The notes under the pieces: model-generated
What the model was told of the DNA's origin: nothing
Database searches by the model: none
Seen by the model: the letters and a program-made list of their open reading frames with translations, nothing else
Shown here: piece after piece, positions 1-9,583 of the stretch
How the letters are laid out: each line of letters starts with the position of its first letter
Numbering within the stretch: position 1 is the first letter of the stretch
Translations under genes and position numbers: made by a program
Assembly: GCA_000751295.2 (NCBI GenBank)
Contig: CCMO02000001.1
Coordinates: 3,810,615 to 3,874,614 of the forward strand
From: a bacterium YEK0313
GTDB taxonomy: Bacteria; Pseudomonadota; Alphaproteobacteria; Rhizobiales; Phreatobacteraceae
Direction of reading: 5' to 3'
Length of the DNA stretch: 64,000 nucleotides

Positions 1-47
1 GGTTCCGGCCACCGGGGCGATCGCGCCCCGCCGGCCGGCTCTTGCGG

Positions 48-578
48 TCAGAGCTTGTCGACCTGACCGAATTCGAGCTCGACCGGCGTCGGCCGGCCGA
101 AGATGGACACCGCGACCTTGAGCCGCGCGCGGGCGTCGTCAACTTCCTCGACGAAGCCTTCGAACGAGGCGAACGGGCCGTCATTGACCTTGACCTTCTC
201 GCCGACCTCGAAGGAGACGGTCGCCTTCGGACGGTCGACGCCTTCCTGGACCTGCTGGGCGATGCGCATCGCCTCGGCTTCCGGGATCGGCATGGGCTTC
301 TTGTCGGCGCCGAGGAAGCCGGTGACCTTCGGCGTGTTCTTGATCAGGTGATAGGCCTGATCGGTCATGTCCATCTTGACCAGGACATAGCCGGGGAAAA
401 ACTTGCGCTCGGTATCGACCTTGCGGCCGCGGCGCACCTCGACCACCCGCTCCTTGGGCACGAGGATGTCTTCGAACAGGTCGGACAGGCCGCGCTGCGC
501 CGCGCCTTCGCGGATCGCCTCGGCCACCTTGTTCTCGAAGTTCGAATAGGCGTGAACGACGTACCACTGCTTCGCCAT
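48..578 (-). CDS. nusG: Transcription termination/antitermination factor NusG
   Basis: NusG binds RNA polymerase, aids Rho-dependent termination and links transcription to translation. The 176-residue length is normal for the family. The N-terminal NGN domain (about 1-110) opens with the typical KQWYVVHAYSNFENKV and holds FFPGYVLVKM; the C-terminal KOW domain (about 124-176) has VGEKVKVNDGPFASFEG. The ATG at 578 follows secE by 12 bases, so the two form one transcription unit. The usual next gene, rplK, would lie beyond the left edge of the window. Confidence 0.97.
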   Translation of the reverse strand: MAKQWYVVHAYSNFENKVAEAIREGAAQRGLSDLFEDILVPKERVVEVRRGRKVDTERKFFPGYVLVKMDMTDQAYHLIKNTPKVTGFLGADKKPMPIPEAEAMRIAQQVQEGVDRPKATVSFEVGEKVKVNDGPFASFEGFVEEVDDARARLKVAVSIFGRPTPVELEFGQVDKL

Positions 579-590
579 GGGGTCCCCCGG

Positions 591-788
591 TCAGCTTCCG
601 AGTGAAAGGAGCGCCTGGACGCCCCAGCGAATGATGGAATCAGCGGCAAAGAAGAAGACTGCCGACACGACCATGAAGATGAAGACCATCAGCGTCGTGA
701 TTCCGACTTCCTTGCGGGTCGGCCAGGTGACCTTGTTGGCCTCCTGGCGAACCTGCTGCATGAACTCGAAAGGGTTGGTCTTGGCCAT
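591..788 (-). CDS. secE: Preprotein translocase subunit SecE
   Basis: SecE is the small essential membrane subunit that clamps SecY in the SecYEG channel. The 65-residue protein has the single-span form usual outside enteric bacteria: an amphipathic N-terminal part (FMQQVRQEANKVTWPTRKEV, residues 9-28, carrying the conserved VTWPTRKE) and one membrane helix (about 30-50). The reading frame stays open further upstream, but the ATG at 788 gives the family-typical N terminus MAKTNPFEF. It is first in the secE-nusG operon. Confidence 0.95.
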   Translation of the reverse strand: MAKTNPFEFMQQVRQEANKVTWPTRKEVGITTLMVFIFMVVSAVFFFAADSIIRWGVQALLSLGS

Positions 789-913
789 GAACTGAATCCG
801 AACAAGGCCGATCGCCGCCCCGTTCCGTTTCGGACCAGGACCGGCGCATCGGCCTCTCAAGAAGGAAGCGCGTCCCGCCGGATGTCCGTCACCGGGCCGG
901 CAGGGAGTGCGCT

Positions 914-942
914 CTGCTAGCGGAAACCGCCGAAGCCGTCAA
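914..942 (-). promoter_or_regulatory. Candidate sigma70 promoter for secE-nusG
   Basis: On the minus strand TTGACG (942-937) and TAGCAG (919-914) are 17 bases apart, about 125 bases upstream of secE. The -35 matches the consensus at 5 of 6 positions; the -10 is weak, which is common in alphaproteobacteria. The site lies between the toxin gene and secE, so secE-nusG need not depend on read-through from the toxin-antitoxin module. Inferred by eye only. Confidence 0.45.
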
Positions 943-983
943 GGAAAAGGGCCTGCCCGACCACCTGCGAGCCTGGCGATATT

Positions 984-1280
984 TCAGTCCAGCTTTAGGG
1001 GCCATCGCTGCGCGCTGTGGAGCACGGTGATGATGTCAACGGTCTCGGACTTGACCCGATAGGCCACGATATAGGGAATATCGGCGAACACATATTCCCG
1101 CGTGCCCTTGATACGGCCGACGCGGCCCATGGCAGGATGACTGCCAAGACGGTCGACGGCGGATAAGATGCGCGCCACCAGACGAGCTGCCGCCTGCGGA
1201 TCGTCTTTCGCGATGTGGAAACCGATCTGATCGAGCCGTCGCACAGCTCGGCGCGTCCAGCGCAACGACCGGCCGCTCAT
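984..1280 (-). CDS. RelE/ParE-family type II toxin
   Basis: This 98-residue protein has the RelE/ParE superfamily pattern: an N-terminal helical pair (RWTRRAVRRLDQIGFHIAKD), a central IKGTREYVFADIPYIVAYRV strand block, and a C-terminal VDIITVLHSAQRWP (the I-x-x-V-x-H-x-x-R-x-W signature). Family members are mRNA interferases or gyrase poisons; the VLHSAQRWP ending fits ParE-like as well as RelE-like members, so the target is not assignable. The start overlaps the antitoxin stop by four bases (ATGA), giving translational coupling. Confidence 0.88.
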   Translation of the reverse strand: MSGRSLRWTRRAVRRLDQIGFHIAKDDPQAAARLVARILSAVDRLGSHPAMGRVGRIKGTREYVFADIPYIVAYRVKSETVDIITVLHSAQRWPLKLD

Positions 1281-1525
1281 GGCTTGTGGGTAGGCTTGAC
1301 GTATTTGGCGACCATCTCGGCCAGTTCCTCCCCACTGGCGAAGTCATTGCTGTCGGCCTCGTTGAGGCCGGCACGGATTTCGTCCAACTGCCATTCTTCG
1401 CGCGCCACATAATCCTCGATGGCTTGAGCCGCGAGGTAAGCGCGGGAGCGATCCGAAAGCGCCGCAATCCTATCGAGCTTCTCGGCGATCTCATCGCCAA
1501 TCCGAACGGTGAATGCCGCGGTCAT
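1277..1525 (-). CDS. Ribbon-helix-helix antitoxin of the RelE/ParE module
   Basis: The 82-residue protein starts with MTAAFTVRIGDEIAEKLDRI, a CopG/Arc-type ribbon-helix-helix: a short beta strand (FTVRI) then two helices (about 10-45), followed by an acidic C-terminal segment likely to wrap the toxin. It should neutralise the toxin and repress its own promoter. The frame is open to 1642, but the ATG at 1525 is preceded by an AAGGAG about 8 bases upstream and gives the family N terminus. It is first in the pair, the usual antitoxin-toxin order. Confidence 0.87.
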   Translation of the reverse strand: MTAAFTVRIGDEIAEKLDRIAALSDRSRAYLAAQAIEDYVAREEWQLDEIRAGLNEADSNDFASGEELAEMVAKYVKPTHKP

Positions 1526-1736
1526 ATTCTCTACTCCTTGGCGGTTCACAGAGAGTATCGACGAACCAAGATGGTTCTTCAAGATGCGCGAGCGTTTCGC
1601 TCGACGGGGCCAGGCCCGTTGGCAAACCGCCTCCGGAATCATCGAGAAACACCGGTCCTGGTGCGCGCAGCTCTGACCTCGAAGGCCAGGCCCCGCGGAT
1701 CAACTGCCAGGGCCCGATCGCAAGGGCATCCGCCCC

Positions 1737-1774
1737 AAAGAAAAAGCCCCGGCGAACAGATCGCCGGGGCTTTT
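1737..1774 (-). terminator. Rho-independent terminator after tRNA-Trp
   Basis: The inverted repeat at 1746-1755 and 1761-1770 (GCCCCGGCGA / TCGCCGGGGC) has a 5-base loop and is followed on the minus strand by TTTTTCTTT. It lies just 3' of tRNA-Trp, so it should end the tuf-trnW transcript and separate it from the toxin-antitoxin module and secE. Confidence 0.85.
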
Positions 1775-1779
1775 GAATT

Positions 1780-1855
1780 TGGCAGGGGCAGCAGGGTTCG
1801 AACCCGCGACCTGCGGTTTTGGAGACCGCCGCTCTACCAGCTGAGCTATACCCCT
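1780..1855 (-). tRNA. trnW: tRNA-Trp (anticodon CCA)
   Basis: A complete 76-base cloverleaf can be folded on the minus strand: acceptor AGGGGTA pairs with TGCCCCT, the D arm contains AGCTCAGCTGGTAGAGC, the anticodon loop is CTCCAAA (anticodon CCA), the T arm is CGGGTTCGAACCC, and the 3' CCA is encoded. It lies 72 bases downstream of tuf, the common proteobacterial order tuf, trnW, secE, nusG. Confidence 0.97.
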
Positions 1856-1927
1856 TCGGGGCGGCTTGGCCGCTTCGCCGCAGGGTATAGTCCCCCGCGG
1901 CGGCGCGATCAATGACCGACTTGTGGA

Positions 1928-3118
<1,191 letters not shown>

Positions 3119-3180
3119 GGGACGCCTCTCGACGGATCGAATTGGAACCTGCGGCCGGAACGACCACATCTCGGGGCGTG

Positions 3181-3209
3181 GGGATAGTGGGATTTCAGGC
3201 GTTCCGCAA
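3181..3209 (-). promoter_or_regulatory. Candidate promoter upstream of tuf
   Basis: On the minus strand TTGCGG (3209-3204) and TATCCC (3186-3181) are 17 bases apart and end about 60 bases upstream of tuf. Both boxes are partial matches; this is the best pair seen in the 248-base gap between tuf and the MAPEG gene. Confidence 0.3.
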
Positions 3210-3366
3210 GAGCCTCAGCCGGCAACAGGCCACCTTCCCTGCGAAAAACCGGCGATTGAGCGCGACGCCGTGTCGCTTGGCGGCCGGAGGCGGCTTGGCT
3301 GGTTCGAATGAACCCAGCAATTTCAACGCTTGTGGGGTGTTTGGCGACCGGGTTCGATCGGCCCTT

Positions 3367-3771
3367 TCAGACCGCCGGCCAGACCAGGGCCGGCCACAGC
3401 ACCATGCCGATGCCGGCGATGCTGACGGCAAAGGCGACCGACCGCCAGACCGGGATGCCGGCCGCATAGATCGCGAGATAGGCGACCCGCGCGGCAAACC
3501 AGACGACCGCGCCGATGGCGGTCCAGCGGCTGTTGAGATGGGCCGCCTCGACGACCAGGATCGCCGCGGCGGCGATCGGGAACGTCTCCAGGAAATTCGC
3601 CTGGGCCCGTTTCATCCGGCCGACGAAGGGCGCCAGCGGCGGCACCGGCGCCTCGCGCGACGACAGGCCCCATTCCATGCCATATTGGCGCGTCGCCAGT
3701 TGAGCGGCGACGAAGATCTGGGCGCCGCCGAAGAGACACGCCCAGGCCAGCACCGTCAGTTCGACCGTCAT
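3367..3771 (-). CDS. MAPEG-family membrane protein
   Basis: The 134-residue protein has about four hydrophobic segments with the MAPEG pattern: an N-terminal helix (MTVELTVLAWACLFGGAQIF), the loop SREAPVPPLAPFVGRMKRAQANFLE with the family's R-x-x-x-A-x-x-N-x-x-E core, and later helices containing RVAYLAIYAAGIPVWRS. Eukaryotic members act on glutathione or eicosanoids; bacterial members mostly lack a known substrate. The ATG at 3771 was chosen because GGAGGA lies 6 bases upstream. It is divergent from an HxlR regulator, its probable controller. Confidence 0.85.
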   Translation of the reverse strand: MTVELTVLAWACLFGGAQIFVAAQLATRQYGMEWGLSSREAPVPPLAPFVGRMKRAQANFLETFPIAAAAILVVEAAHLNSRWTAIGAVVWFAARVAYLAIYAAGIPVWRSVAFAVSIAGIGMVLWPALVWPAV

Positions 3772-3838
3772 TCGCATTCCTCCGGCGATCCGTTTTGGGG
3801 ATCGCCACGCCATCCGTCTCTCGCCGCAGTGTTATTGG

Positions 3839-3880
3839 CCAGCGCATGTCTTTGTAAATACGGACAAAAAGGGTAGTACT
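3839..3880. promoter_or_regulatory. AT-rich divergent promoter region between MAPEG and HxlR genes
   Basis: The 118-base divergent gap has one AT-rich patch in an otherwise GC-rich sequence. On plus, TTGTAA (3852-3857) and TAGTAC (3874-3879) are 16 bases apart and end 10 bases before the HxlR ATG. On minus, TTTACA overlaps the same patch and is followed 16-18 bases later by AATAACA. Overlapping divergent promoters fit autoregulation by the HxlR protein; the AGTACT palindrome at 3875-3880 could be part of an operator. Confidence 0.4.
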
Positions 3881-3889
3881 GAGAAAAAC

Positions 3890-4294
3890 ATGGCAGAGCT
3901 TGCAGCGATGGCCGGCCCGACCTTCTCCACCCTGACCGGGCTCGACATGAGCCATATCAGGCTCTGCCCGGCGATTGCCTTCGACCAGATCCTCGGCGGC
4001 CGCTACAAGCTGCACATCCTGTGCGTGCTCAGCGACGGGCCGCAGCGCTATGGCGCGATCGGGCGCTCGCTGTTCCACGGCAGTCTCGGCCGGCCGATTA
4101 CGCCGCGGCTGCTCAGCCGCGAGCTGAGGCAATTGGAAGAGCGCGGGCTGATCGACCGCAAGGCCTATCCCGTGGTGCCACGCAAGGTGGAATACAGCCT
4201 GACCGATCGCGGCCGCGCGCTGATCCCGATCGTCGCCGAGATCGTCCGATGGGGCGCGAGCGGTGCGCACGAGGAAATCCTGGGCATCGCCTAG
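3890..4294 (+). CDS. HxlR-family winged-helix transcriptional regulator
   Basis: The 134-residue protein has the HxlR core: CPAIAFDQILGGRYKLHILC (about 26-45), then the DNA-binding helices in ITPRLLSRELRQLEERGLID and the wing PRKVEYSLTDRGRAL. HxlR proteins are dimeric DNA-binding regulators that often respond to electrophiles or oxidants and usually control a neighbouring enzyme gene. Two cysteines (at about residues 26 and 45) are available as sensors, but no sensing role is shown. The divergent MAPEG gene is the likely target. Confidence 0.88.
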   Translation: MAELAAMAGPTFSTLTGLDMSHIRLCPAIAFDQILGGRYKLHILCVLSDGPQRYGAIGRSLFHGSLGRPITPRLLSRELRQLEERGLIDRKAYPVVPRKVEYSLTDRGRALIPIVAEIVRWGASGAHEEILGIA

Positions 4295-4373
4295 CCATCT
4301 CCGGCGCGCCGGCGGCACACGGGGCCGACGTGGCGCCGTTTCGGCGCGACACGGCGAATTTCAGGGGAAAAAA

Positions 4374-4447
4374 TGGAGCGGGTAGCGGGAATCGAACCCG
4401 CGTATTCAGCTTGGAAGGCTGCTGCTCTACCATTGAGCTATACCCGC
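4374..4447 (-). tRNA. trnG: tRNA-Gly (anticodon TCC)
   Basis: A 74-base cloverleaf folds on the minus strand: acceptor GCGGGTA with TACCCGC, D arm AGCTCAATGGTAGAGC, anticodon loop CTTCCAA (anticodon TCC), T arm CGGGTTCGATTCCCG, and encoded CCA. It stands alone between the HxlR gene and the ABC transporter operon. Confidence 0.97.
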
Positions 4448-4497
4448 ACCGGTCCCGGGAGTGACCACATTCCGCGCGCCGGATCAAGAGGCAGGCT

Positions 4498-6117
4498 TCA
4501 CGCGCCCGCCTGACGCGTCGCCTCCCAGGCCTGGCCGGGGATCGCCGCCAGCAGTTCGCGCGTATAGGCGTGGCGGGGATTTGCGAAGACTTGCCCCGTC
4601 GGGCCGAGCTCGACGATCTCGCCGCGCTTCATCACCGCGATCCGGTCGCAGATCTGCGCGGCGACACGCAGGTCGTGGGTGATGAACAGCATGGTGAGGC
4701 CGAGCCGCGCCTTCAGGTCGGAGATCAGGTCGAGCACCTGGGCCTGCACGGATACGTCGAGCGCCGAGACCGGTTCATCCGCCACGAGCAATTCAGGCTC
4801 CAGCGCCAGCGCCCGGGCAAGGCCGATGCGCTGGCGCTGACCGCCGGAAAATTCGTGGGGAAAACGATCGATCGCGCCGGCGTCGAGCCCGACGAGGCCG
4901 AGCAGCTCGCGGGCGCGGCCGAGCGCGGTCGCCCGCGCCACGCCGTGGGTGATCGGCCCCTCGGCAATGATCTCGCCGACCCGCCGGCGTGGATTGAGCG
5001 ATGCGAAGGGATCCTGGAACACCATCTGGATCTTCTTGCGCAGCGGCTTGATCGCCGCCTTGCCGAGCTGGGCGATATCGGTGCCGTCGAACAGGATCGA
5101 GCCCGCCGAGGGGTCGTAGAGGCGCACGACGCAGCGCGCGAGCGTCGACTTGCCCGAGCCCGATTCGCCGACGAGGCCGACCGTCTCGCCCCGCGCGACG
5201 ACGAGCGAGGCATCGTTCACCGCCTTCACCTCGCTGCGCCGGACGAGGAAGCCGCCCCGGTGGAACACCTTGGAGACGTCCTTGATGGCGAGCAGCGGCG
5301 GCGCGGCGACCGCCTGGCGCGCACGGGCCGAAAAATGCGGCACGGCGGCGATGAGGCGCTGCGTATAGGGATGGCGCGGCTGGTTCAGCACCTCGTCGCG
5401 GCTGCCGATCTCGACGATCCGCCCCTTGCTCATGACCGCGACGCGGTCGGCAATATCGGCCACCACGCCGAAATCGTGGGTGATGAACAGGACGCCGGTG
5501 CCCTTGGTCGCCTGCAGGTCGCGGATCAGCCGGAGGATCTGCGCCTGGGTCGTGACGTCGAGCGCGGTGGTCGGTTCGTCGGCGATCAGCACGGCCGGCT
5601 CGAGCGCCAGGGCCATGGCGATCATCACCCGCTGGCGCTGGCCGCCGGACAGGCGGAATGGATAGGTGTCGATGGTCCGGGCGGGGTCCGGAATGCCGAC
5701 ATTGGCCAGCAGCTCCAGCGCCCGCGCCCGCCGCGTGGCGGGATTGCCGACGTTATGGGCTTCCATCACCTCGGCGATCTGGCGTCCGACCGGCATGATC
5801 GGGTTGAGCGCGGTCATCGGCTCCTGGAAGATCATGGCGACGCGCCGGCCTCGCAGCGAGCGCTTGGCCTCCGCGCTGAGGCCGAGAATGTCCTGCCCCT
5901 CGAAGGTGACCGTGCCGGAAGTCACCGGCAGGCGCTTCGGCAGCAGGCCCATGATGGTCGAGGCGGCGATCGATTTGCCTGAACCGGATTCGCCTACGAT
6001 GCACAGGACTTCGCCGGCGGCGAGATCGAAGGAGACCTCGCTGATCGCCTCCGGCCGGTCGCCGCCCGGCGGCAGCGCCACTGTCAGGTCGCGGACCGAG
6101 ATGATCGGCTGGGTCAT
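4498..6117 (-). CDS. Peptide-type ABC transporter, fused double ATPase subunit
   Basis: This 539-residue cytoplasmic protein fuses two nucleotide-binding domains, as in YejF and GsiA. Domain 1 (about 1-260) has Walker A GESGSGKS (42-49), signature LSGGQRQR and Walker B VLIADEPTTALD. Domain 2 (about 275-530) repeats GESGSGKST, FSGGQRQR and LLVADEPVSALD. The first domain is DppD-like and the second DppF-like, so one chain can form the ATPase pair. It is last in a four-gene operon and overlaps the upstream permease by 4 bases. Confidence 0.95.
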   Translation of the reverse strand: MTQPIISVRDLTVALPPGGDRPEAISEVSFDLAAGEVLCIVGESGSGKSIAASTIMGLLPKRLPVTSGTVTFEGQDILGLSAEAKRSLRGRRVAMIFQEPMTALNPIMPVGRQIAEVMEAHNVGNPATRRARALELLANVGIPDPARTIDTYPFRLSGGQRQRVMIAMALALEPAVLIADEPTTALDVTTQAQILRLIRDLQATKGTGVLFITHDFGVVADIADRVAVMSKGRIVEIGSRDEVLNQPRHPYTQRLIAAVPHFSARARQAVAAPPLLAIKDVSKVFHRGGFLVRRSEVKAVNDASLVVARGETVGLVGESGSGKSTLARCVVRLYDPSAGSILFDGTDIAQLGKAAIKPLRKKIQMVFQDPFASLNPRRRVGEIIAEGPITHGVARATALGRARELLGLVGLDAGAIDRFPHEFSGGQRQRIGLARALALEPELLVADEPVSALDVSVQAQVLDLISDLKARLGLTMLFITHDLRVAAQICDRIAVMKRGEIVELGPTGQVFANPRHAYTRELLAAIPGQAWEATRQAGA

Positions 6118-6953
6118 TCGCCACCCCGGTCATGCAGGCGCGGGTTGAGCGCATCCGACAGGCCCTCCCCGATCAGGTTGAGGGCGAGCACCGTGAGGAA
6201 CAGGGCGATGCCCGGGAAGACGCTGGTCCACCAGGCGAGCTGGATGGTCGAGCGCCCGGCGCCGATCATGAAGCCCCAGCTCATCACATTGGGATCGCCG
6301 AGCCCGAGAAACGACAGCGCCGCCTCGAGCAGGATTGCGGTCGCCACCATGAACGAGGCGAGCACGACGATGGGCGACAGCGCGTTCGGCAGGATCTGCC
6401 GGAACACGATGGTGCCGGTGCCCTGCCCGAGCACGACGGCGGCCTGGACGAATTCGCGCGAGCGCAGCGACAGGAACTCGCCGCGCACGACGCGTGCCAC
6501 CGGCGGCCAGGACACGATCGCCACCGCCAGCACGATGGACGCGACCGAGGGCTGGAAGATGGCGACGATCAGCAGCGCCAGGACGAAGCTCGGGATCGCC
6601 TGGAAGAATTCGGTGAAGCGCATGATGAGATCGTCGACGAGGCCGCCGGCATAGCCGGCGATCGCGCCGAGCGTGACCCCGATGAGCAGCGCCGCCGCGG
6701 TCGACACCGCGCCGATGATCAGCGACACCCGCGCGCCGTGGACGATGGTTGCCCAGACGTCGCGGCCGAGCATGTCGGTGCCGAGGACATGGCCCTCCTC
6801 CAGCGGCGGCGTCACCGGCGCGCCGGCCATGTCCCAGGGATTGCCGGGCGCGATCCAGGGCCCGAACACGGCAAGCGCCAGCACCACGGCCATGATCGCC
6901 ACCCCGACCACGGCGCCGATATTGCGCGAGAAGCGTTTCCAGAAGGCACTCAT
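6114..6953 (-). CDS. Peptide-type ABC transporter permease, DppC-like
   Basis: The 279-residue inner-membrane protein has the OppC/DppC layout: a short N-terminal segment (FWKRFSRNIGAVVGVAIMAV), a periplasmic stretch with HVLGTDMLGRDVWATIVHGA, and five further membrane helices. The loop that docks the ATPase reads EFVQAAVVLGQGTGTIVFRQ. It pairs with the upstream DppB-like permease, with a 4-base overlap at both ends, so translation of the operon is coupled. Confidence 0.94.
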   Translation of the reverse strand: MSAFWKRFSRNIGAVVGVAIMAVVLALAVFGPWIAPGNPWDMAGAPVTPPLEEGHVLGTDMLGRDVWATIVHGARVSLIIGAVSTAAALLIGVTLGAIAGYAGGLVDDLIMRFTEFFQAIPSFVLALLIVAIFQPSVASIVLAVAIVSWPPVARVVRGEFLSLRSREFVQAAVVLGQGTGTIVFRQILPNALSPIVVLASFMVATAILLEAALSFLGLGDPNVMSWGFMIGAGRSTIQLAWWTSVFPGIALFLTVLALNLIGEGLSDALNPRLHDRGGE

Positions 6954-7936
6954 GCGCCCACCTCGATGCGGGGGTCGACCAGTGCGTAGACGATGTCGGT
7001 GATCAGGTTGATCACCACCGCCATGGCCGAGGTGACGATGAAGACGCCGAGCAGGAGATTGTAGTCGCGCGCCAGCAGCGCCTCGAAGGCGAGCCGGCCG
7101 ACGCCGGGCCAGGCGAACACCGTTTCGACCAGCACCGAACCGCCGACGATGGTGCCGGCCTGCACGCCGGCAAAGCCGATCACCGGCAAGAGCGCGTTCC
7201 TCAGGATGTGCCGGCGCACGATCGGGCCTTCCTTCAGGCCCTTGGCCCGCGCGGTGCGGACGAAATCCTGGGTCGCCACCTCCAGCATCGAGGCGCGGGT
7301 CAGACGCGCATAGAGCGCCATGAAGAACAGGCCGAGCGTCAGCGCGGGCAGGATCAGGTAGCGCGCGACGTCGAGCGCGAACGCAAGGCCGGTCAGGTCC
7401 TCGCCGATCGAATACATGCCGATCGCCGGCAGCCAGTTCAGCCAGATCGAGAAAACTAGGATGAACAGCAGGCCGACCCAGAACAGCGGCGTTGCGTAGC
7501 AGGTCAGCGCGATGACCGTGATCAGGCTGTCGGCCCAGGTGCCGACCCGCCGCGCCGCGAGCACGCCGAGCGTCACGCCGACCGTGACCGCGAAGGCGAA
7601 GGCGGTGCCGGTCAGGAGGATGGTCGCCGGCAGGCGCTCGGCGATCAGGCTGCCGACGGTGCGCTGCACCCGGTGCGAATAGCCGAAATCGAGCGAGGCT
7701 ATGCCTTTGAGATAGATGAAGAGCTGCTCGCCGAGCGAGCGGTCGAGGCCGAACTGCTGGCGCAGCTGCGCCAGGAACTGCGCATCCGCGGCGCCCGACT
7801 GGCCGGCGATGACGAGAGCCGGGTCGCCGGGGGCGAGCCGCACCAGGAAGAAGGCGAGGACGACCACGCCGACCACCACGCCCAGCGCCTTCACCAGGCG
7901 CTGGACGAGGAACATGAGGAAGTGGGACGCATCCAT
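6950..7936 (-). CDS. Peptide-type ABC transporter permease, DppB-like
   Basis: The 328-residue membrane protein matches OppB/DppB: an N-terminal helix followed by RLAPGDPALVIAG, the central loop LTRASMLEVATQDFVRTARA (ATPase-docking region), and ending in ALVDPRIEVG. It forms the permease heterodimer with the next gene. It starts 36 bases after the binding-protein gene and overlaps the DppC-like gene by 4 bases. Confidence 0.94.
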   Translation of the reverse strand: MDASHFLMFLVQRLVKALGVVVGVVVLAFFLVRLAPGDPALVIAGQSGAADAQFLAQLRQQFGLDRSLGEQLFIYLKGIASLDFGYSHRVQRTVGSLIAERLPATILLTGTAFAFAVTVGVTLGVLAARRVGTWADSLITVIALTCYATPLFWVGLLFILVFSIWLNWLPAIGMYSIGEDLTGLAFALDVARYLILPALTLGLFFMALYARLTRASMLEVATQDFVRTARAKGLKEGPIVRRHILRNALLPVIGFAGVQAGTIVGGSVLVETVFAWPGVGRLAFEALLARDYNLLLGVFIVTSAMAVVINLITDIVYALVDPRIEVGA

Positions 7937-7972
7937 GTCAGGCGCCCGCGATGCCCGCTGCCGCCACGCCGG

Positions 7973-9583
7973 TCACCCGAGCGTCACGTCGGCAAAGCCG
8001 GCATGGATGCCGGTCGCCGTGGTGATGACGTTCTTCAGCCGCTTGTCGGCGATGGTCGGGAAGGCGAGCTCGAGCAGCCAGATCACCGGCATGTCCTCGA
8101 TCAGCAGCTTCTGCACCTCGGCGAAGGCCGCCTGGCGCTCCTCGGCCTTGGCCGCACGACGCGCCTTGAGGAAGGCTTCGTCCACCTTGGGGTTGGAATA
8201 GCCTTCGGTGTTGGTGAAGGCGATCTTCTGGATGTTCGAGGAAATGTAGGTGCGCTCGACGCCGATCGTCGGATCGCCCCACTGGTAGACGAAATTGACG
8301 GTGATGTCGTAGTCCCAGTCGCCAAGCCGGCGCGCCCAGGTGGCGGCATCGACCGCCTCGGCGGTGAGTTTCACCCCGACCTGGCTGAAGGCCTGGCGGA
8401 TATATTCGCCGAGCCGGTTCCAGATCTCGCCGTAGGGCAGCGACATGAAGCGCATTTCGAAGCGCGTGCCGTCGGCCTTGCGCGGCAGGCCTGCCTCGTC
8501 GAGCAGCTTGTTGGCCTCGGCGATGTTGAAGGCCGGCAGCCGCGACGACCGGTCGTAATATTTCGTGGTCGATGACACCGGGCTGGTTGCCACCTTGCCG
8601 ACGCCGAACCACAGCCGGTTCAGGATGAAGTTGCGGTCGATGGCCATGGACAGCGCGCGCCGGACCTTCGGGTTGTCGAGCGGCTTGACCCGGTTGTTCA
8701 GCTCGATCCAGGACAGCGGCCCGAACAGCTCCCAGCCTGCCGTCGCCACGTCCAGATTGGGCAGGCCCCGGAACCGCGGCACGTCGAAGGCCTCGATGTC
8801 GTTGAAGGCGGCCATCTGCACCTGGCCGGACTGCAGCGCGACACCGCGCAGGTTGGCGTCGGGAATGATCCGGTAGACGATCTCGTCGAGCTGCGGTTTG
8901 CCCTGCTGCCAATACTTGTCGAACTTGACGAAACGGATGAAATTGCCGCGCTGCCACTCGCCGAACCGGAACGGCCCGGTACCGACCGGGTTCTGGTTCG
9001 CCGGATTGTTGCGATAGTCCGTGCCGTCATAGAGATGCTTCGGCAGCATCGGCAGGGTCATGGCGTCGAAATTGATGAGGAAGGGCTCGAACGGCGTCTT
9101 CAGCTTGATGACGACGGTCGACGCATCCTTGGCGATGACGCTTTCGATATTGGCCAGCGTCGAGCGCAGGCGCGGATTGATCTCCGGGTGCAGCTTGGTG
9201 ATGTTGAAGATGACGTCGTCGGTGGTGAACGGCTTGCCGTCGTGCCAGGTGACGCCGGCCTGCAGGGTGAACGTATAGGTCAGGCTGTCGCTGCCGACCT
9301 CCCACGACTTGGCAAGGCCCGGCCTTGGTTCGAGCTGCGGCGTATAGGTCAGCAGCCCTTCGAACAGCTTGCCGCCGACGATCAGCGTCGGCCCCTGGTT
9401 GTTGATGCCCGGCACGACGATCGGCGGCTCGGGCGTGATCATCGTGTTCAGCACCTTGCGCCCCTGCGCCAGGGCTTCGGAGCAGAGGAAGGCCGGCGGC
9501 ATCGCCGTCGCCAGTCCGCCCGCGGCGGCAAGCTTCATCAATGCACGACGGCTCGGCCGCCCGGCGGATCGATCCAATGCCAT
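7973..9583 (-). CDS. ABC transporter substrate-binding protein, family 5, Tat-exported
   Basis: The 536-residue protein is a periplasmic binding protein of the peptide/nickel/opine class and first gene of the operon. The N terminus carries a twin-arginine signal: SRRALMK (about residues 11-17) then a hydrophobic run and an ALA-Q cleavage site. Family motifs follow, e.g. LAKSWEVGSDSLTYTF and VTWHDGKPFTTDDVIF. The ATG at 9583 was chosen over the open frame upstream because it places the RR motif near the N terminus and follows AAGGGAA. The ligand cannot be read from sequence. Confidence 0.93.
   Translation of the reverse strand: MALDRSAGRPSRRALMKLAAAGGLATAMPPAFLCSEALAQGRKVLNTMITPEPPIVVPGINNQGPTLIVGGKLFEGLLTYTPQLEPRPGLAKSWEVGSDSLTYTFTLQAGVTWHDGKPFTTDDVIFNITKLHPEINPRLRSTLANIESVIAKDASTVVIKLKTPFEPFLINFDAMTLPMLPKHLYDGTDYRNNPANQNPVGTGPFRFGEWQRGNFIRFVKFDKYWQQGKPQLDEIVYRIIPDANLRGVALQSGQVQMAAFNDIEAFDVPRFRGLPNLDVATAGWELFGPLSWIELNNRVKPLDNPKVRRALSMAIDRNFILNRLWFGVGKVATSPVSSTTKYYDRSSRLPAFNIAEANKLLDEAGLPRKADGTRFEMRFMSLPYGEIWNRLGEYIRQAFSQVGVKLTAEAVDAATWARRLGDWDYDITVNFVYQWGDPTIGVERTYISSNIQKIAFTNTEGYSNPKVDEAFLKARRAAKAEERQAAFAEVQKLLIEDMPVIWLLELAFPTIADKRLKNVITTATGIHAGFADVTLG

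Noticed and set aside
1..47. Terminator downstream of nusG
   Set aside because: GC-rich inverted repeats are present but there is no T run, and nusG is usually followed closely by ribosomal protein genes outside the window.
1737..1855. tRNA-Trp as the attachment site of an integrated element
   Set aside because: No integrase, no second copy of the tRNA 3' end and no excision-type repeats are visible; only a small toxin-antitoxin pair follows.
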